A DNA stretch of 64,000 nucleotides from Sphaerosporella brunnea. Lineage: Eukaryota; Ascomycota; Pezizomycetes; Pezizales; Pyronemataceae. Each line of letters starts with the position of its first letter. Within the stretch, counting starts at the first letter, position 1. The stretch lies in assembly GCA_008704415.1 (NCBI GenBank), contig VXIS01000178.1:1-64000 (forward strand), in the 5' to 3' direction. Below, in pieces: positions 59,775 through 64,000 of this stretch. Both the position numbers and the translations under genes were made by a program. Under the pieces are notes generated by a model, which saw only the letters and a list, made by a program, of their open reading frames with translations, had not been told where the DNA came from and ran no database searches.

Positions 59775-62609
59775 TTAAACGACGGCACCCCCAGGTCTAG
59801 CGCCGCCTTCATGCGCAACCACAAACTGGTTCAGTAGTCCCAGCACGCCAGCACCGCTGACAGGCTTATCCTCACCCTCGCTCCTTCTCATAGTGGCACG
59901 GGTATCCTCCACACCCTGTGAGACGAACGAATCGCCCAGATTGCTCGGGAATCCATCTGGCGAGTCCTCCTCATCTTCCCTGAGTGAGGTGTCTTGGAAA
60001 CGGCCTGGGGCTCTAGGATTTCGAGCTGGCTGGTGGTGATGGTCTAGCAGCGACGACCGCATCATTACCGAAGATTGCATGCGAGACATGTCGCCGCGGA
60101 ACATAGACTGGGCAAGATTCGGTGCTCTCTGGTCTTGCGGCCCCCTGCGGTTCTGCGGCCAGTGACCTGCAGCAGCAGTGTTTTCCCCACCAAGAGTAGG
60201 CGAGACCATGAAGGGATGTGTGGGCTGTTGACGCTTTCCGGTTTTGTTGGTGGGATGGTATTGGTCCATAAAGCCCAAGTATGAGGCGAGCATTTTGTTA
60301 TCTTTTGTAGCGAAATACTCCTCTCGAAGATCTCCGGCGTTTTGCTGCTATAGAGAGGATTAGTACGAAGCGAGTGTGAAGGGAAATCGAGACATACTCC
60401 TGGCTTCTTGAAGTCAAACATGCCGAAGCTGCAGACATATCCAACGCCGTCAATGTGGACAGTGAACTCCCGAAAGAAATCAATGATGCGGTCACTACAC
60501 TTGGGCAACGAGAAGTAAAGGATAAAAGGCGTGAAGAAAACGCTCAAAAGCTCCTCCAGAAAGATTGTAAGCTTCATGGTATAAAGCTGCATGAACTCAC
60601 GTTTGACCTGATGTTTGTCAGTGGGATGAAATGCAAGGCTAAGATAGATACTCACATCATCAGAATGAAGCTTGTCCTTCCAGCTGTCTGGCATGTAGTG
60701 GGTGTGCTGGATCACATTGGTAATGGACCACTCAGGATCATATACGGCGTAATCATCCTGCAACATGCCCCTGCTGACAGCCACAATAGTGGTGAGAATA
60801 CCGATACAGGTGACTGCGTTGACTTCTCCCACTATCTTGAAGTTCTTGAGCAGTTCGGAGTCGATCAGACTGCCCACAACAAGCACTCCGAGTAGAGCAC
60901 TCGCCACAAAAGAAACAAATCTATACTTCTATAAGTAACCATGTGCGAAACCGAGAGGTGTGTGTTTACCTAGCGGCTTGGGCAGTCTTCTCCTTGGGGA
61001 ACTGATCAACGTACACCTCGGCTGCTGGATAGCTCATGTTGATCCGCATCTGGAACAAATGCCACAGCTCATTGAACTCTCTGAATTTCCATTCAGCCAG
61101 AGGGGTATACTGGCGGTGCCCGATACGGGCTGGGGTCTTGATGAAGTCGTGAAGATTGCGAAGCAAGAACAACACCAAGAAGTATGAGGCGATGAAAGGT
61201 GCAAATATCGCATTCATCACGGCGGCAAATACGAACCGCCTCCGGAGGCCATCACTTAACGCCTTCCTGTGGGAAGCATTGAGGAACAATGGTCGGAATT
61301 GGCCCTGGTCAGTGAAGGCAAAATCCAAGATGCACTGACTGAGATTCCACTCCAGGGTCCTGGTCAACATGGGACCTCTGTTCCGGAAGAACGGGAGAGG
61401 AACTGTCAGATCCAGGATCTCCTTGTTAAAGAGGGCGATCAGATAGTTCTCCCTTCTCATCAAACGATTGCAAATGTCATGTGCATCCATGCGCTGCTTT
61501 GAGGCGTTGGTCCAACCCTTGTTCTTTGTGCCCTGGGAGTCCGACGTATATGGGTTTGCATCTCTCAAGACCATCAGACGAGCCACAACCTCTTGCCATG
61601 AGATGGTTTGCATGTCGCTGTCAGGGATACCGAGCAGATGGGTGTAGAAATTGTACATGTCAATCAGGCGACGAACGTCCATGGTGTAGCTGACGAACTT
61701 GTAAATGCAGAAAAACGAGATCATCCACTGGACCATCGTAGCCGTAGCAGACATTTCGCTCATGCAGTGCTTCTTAGTAATTTCCGAGAGTTTCTGATGG
61801 GTATGGATCGCATTGTAGTCGACACAAAATCCGAGGAAAGTGCTAAACCCGACAACAAATACGACTGTGCTGCAAACCGTCAGTGCCATGCCATCATAGC
61901 TGGGCGGCACAACCTACAGGAGGTTCAGAAGACGAGTGAGCATGATGTTATATATTCCCTTCCCCACGTAGTAGATGTAGACATCCTGGAGGAAATTGTC
62001 CAGATTCTCTACATTCGCCCATTTCCATAGCGCCCGTTCCTTTGCGCTCACGGTCCACCGTGCAGGAGGCACCGGTTTTCTGGGCGCGGCTCGATCATAG
62101 TCTGCCGCGGCTGTGGCCGCATTCCACTGCTCTTCAAGCCTGCGGTTCTTCAATGTCGAAGGTCCGGGCTCGCCTGTAATGCTGGCGCTGGGCTCTAACA
62201 CTGAGTCCTCGGGAGGGAAAATTTGTCGGCGTGAACGGCTAGGAGAACCTCCACTCTCAAAGAGCAACGACTGGGGAACATCTGTATTATCCTCATCGTC
62301 ATGGTACCTCGCTTGCGGCGTAAACCTATTCCCTCTTGCCGATGGGCCCGAAAGCGCAGGAAAGAAGCGTGGACGGTGACGTTCTGGGACCGTCGCCGGA
62401 TGATCTCGCATCTGGAAAATGGTGCTCTCATCCCCCATCTCCGACTGGTCTCCATCATTCACCCCACCAGCTATCAAGCACAAACCCGCACGCTCTTCGA
62501 CGTCGTCAAGATCCGAGTCCGAATCCATAGCCGCATCGTGTTCGCGTAGGGTCTCGTATATCGAAGCGCTATTCCGGTCGAATATCTGCGAGAGCAGTCT
62601 ACTGGTCAT
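59775..62609 (-). CDS. ATG9: Autophagy membrane scramblase Atg9
   Basis: Multi-spanning lipid scramblase on Golgi-derived vesicles that seeds and feeds the autophagosome. ATG at 62609 ([20 protein letters not shown]). N-terminal about 190 residues are acidic and disordered, with [12 protein letters not shown]. The conserved core begins [20 protein letters not shown], then [19 protein letters not shown], and carries several long hydrophobic spans: [54 protein letters not shown] and others. Between them lie [39 protein letters not shown], and in the last part YDPEWSI and [20 protein letters not shown]. The C-tail is Met/Gln/Arg/Pro-rich and disordered. About four short introns (near 61.91, 60.93, 60.63 and 60.37 kb). 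Divergent with COG6. Confidence 0.95.
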
Positions 62610-63096
62610 GGTATTTGTCGTCGCGGTCTCGTAACGCGACAGGATGGAGAAAGGTGGGTAGAGTTGGCTGCAGCCTGGAACTCAAACTTGTTTCCTGGTC
62701 GTCAGGGATCTGTTTGATGGAGGTGAGAGCAGAGAATAATAGGATGAAATGTTGCCTGAGAAATATTGAGCGGACGTGTTTTCCTTCAAGCCGGCGGTCT
62801 CAGTGAATGATTTCTTGTGCTTCTAAAAGGCTGGGCTGGAGAAACGAAGAGAAAAGCAGCGGCAGCAGAGCTATGGCACGAGGCGGGTGGAGCTCTCGTC
62901 TAGTGACTCTAGTCCGCATTCAAACAAGCACGTGCGATAAGCTCGCCAGCCCCGCTTCCGGGTAACAATTAGAGTCCTAAGCCTTATGTAAGTGCTTACT
63001 GAGGAGACTGCCCAAGTAGAGTTCTTAGTAAGCATGAGATCACCGTTGCCCCTCTGTAGTAAGCAGGACTCCATCCCCAACTCGACAACCCAGACC
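62610..63096. promoter_or_regulatory. Shared ATG9/COG6 promoter region
   Basis: 487 bp between divergent ATGs. It contains GGCGGTCTCAGTGA near 62792 and CCGCTTCCGGGTAAC near 62953. No coding frame supported; a frame open into the COG6 exon has only a GTG at 62992. Confidence 0.4.
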
Positions 63097-64000
63097 ATGG
63101 ATTCCACGACATCCTCAGCGTCGCAGCAGCGTCTAGCCAGCGTGCTATCAGCCAGCTACATCGATGCCGATATCCGCAACGCACTCGGCGTGCTCGACTC
63201 GCGATTCGTCGAGAACACAGCCGAATCGCGGCGACAGCTCCGAGTAAACGTCCAAGGCGATGTGATCCGAAGCAATGCGCAGATTGTGCGAGACTTTGCG
63301 CAGGTGGCAGAGGTAGTTTTTCCCCTGGGCTTCTTGGACGATGGTAGAGATTGAGATATAGTGCCCAGTAGCAATTGACACGAATCGGCTCTGCGCTCGA
63401 TAACATGAACAACGTGGTCTCAGCGATGCGAGCACGGACTACGGCGGCATCGATGGAGACCGGGCCGATCTTGGAGGAGTTCAAGCAGCTGGTGGAACAG
63501 AAGAAGGTAGTGGGTGATAAGCAAGTGCTACTTTCAGCCTTTACGGAGCACTTCACTGTGCCAGAGGAGGACATCGTGCTTCTCACCAGCTCTGCCGAAC
63601 CCGTCGATGACCGCTTCTTCCAAGTCCTGCAGAACGTAAAGCGAATCCATACCGACTGTCAAGTGCTTCTAGCCAGCGGAAACGAACGTGTGGGCACAGA
63701 GACCATGGATGAAATGGTGAAGCATCTGCACGCCGCGTTCCAGAAGCTGTTCCGTTGGGTGCAGCGGGAGCTCAAGACACTTTCCCTGGAGAACCCACAA
63801 GTGAATAGTGGGATCCGTCGAGCTCTACGGGTTCTTGCCGAGCGGCCCGCTTTGTTCCAGTGTGTTCACCCTCTACGCCCATCGTAGCTGCAGCCAATAC
63901 TGACCCTCCAGGAACTGCCTCGACTTCTTCTCCGAAGCCCGCCAAAAGATCCTCCTCGATTCCTTCTACACAGCCATGACCGGTAGCACTCACGGCACAG
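63097..64000 (+). CDS. COG6: Conserved oligomeric Golgi complex subunit 6, N-terminal part (cut by window end)
   Basis: COG is a Golgi tethering complex for retrograde vesicles. Exons seen: 63097-63312, 63372-63859, 63912 to beyond 64000. Joined, the start reads MDSTTSSASQQRLASVLSAS, then DADIRNALGVLDSRFVENT, a helical region with QLTRIGSALDNMNNVVSAM, FKQLVEQKKVVGDKQVLLSA, FTVPEEDIVLLTSS, and later LHAAFQKLFRWVQRELKTLS followed by ALFQNCLDFFSEARQKILLD across the second intron. These blocks are the COG6 N-terminal helical bundle. The gene continues to the right of the window. Confidence 0.92.

Noticed and set aside
62992..63096. Extended COG6 N-terminus beginning at 62992
   Set aside because: Starts with GTG and has no family-like sequence; ATG at 63097 fits.

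Overview
The window is nuclear DNA of a filamentous ascomycete (Pezizomycotina). Genes are split by many short introns, mostly 50-85 nt, with GT..AG ends and CTRAY-like branch sites. Several products are typical of fungi: a DASH kinetochore subunit (Spc34), Pom152, Lro1/PDAT and a Str2-type cystathionine gamma-synthase. The many introns and wide AT/GA-rich spacers would fit an early-diverging class such as Pezizomycetes, but that is a guess. No rRNA, tRNA, CRISPR array or intact transposon was seen.

Left part (1-15.9 kb) is gene-poor. The first 2.9 kb is packed with microsatellites. It is followed by a seven-zinc-knuckle GIS2/CNBP-like gene built of very small exons (2993-3873, 5' end not found). 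About 4.5 kb without a recognisable gene comes next, then a small spliced gene for a 54-residue secreted peptide (8386-8607). After that comes a multi-exon gene with a divergent trypsin-like protease fold (about 10675-12552), and then an AMMECR1-family gene (13693-14508).

Right part (15.9-64 kb) is dense with conserved housekeeping genes that mostly alternate in strand. The order is CTP1(-), VMA3(+), DHH1(-), SMC6(-), SPC34(+), dephospho-CoA kinase(-), MYST acetyltransferase(+), glutaryl-CoA dehydrogenase(-), NatC catalytic subunit MAK3(+), condensin CND1(-), CDC7(+), UBC4/5-type E2(-), cystathionine gamma-synthase(+), UCH37-like deubiquitinase(-), POM152(+), LRO1(+), UTP22(-), ATG9(-), COG6(+, cut by the window end). 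Eight divergent pairs share spacers of about 0.3-0.9 kb.

Functional themes: chromosome maintenance and the cell cycle (SMC6, SPC34, CND1, CDC7) cluster within 16 kb. The SMC6/SPC34 and kinase/acetyltransferase spacers contain ACGCGT (MCB-type) motifs. Membrane traffic (ATG9 with COG6), lipid synthesis (LRO1), mitochondrial metabolism (CTP1, GCDH) and the ubiquitin system (UBC4, UCH37-like) are also present. Exon boundaries were worked out by eye from splice motifs, reading frame and family resemblance. Where stated, the exon lengths sum to an exact multiple of three.
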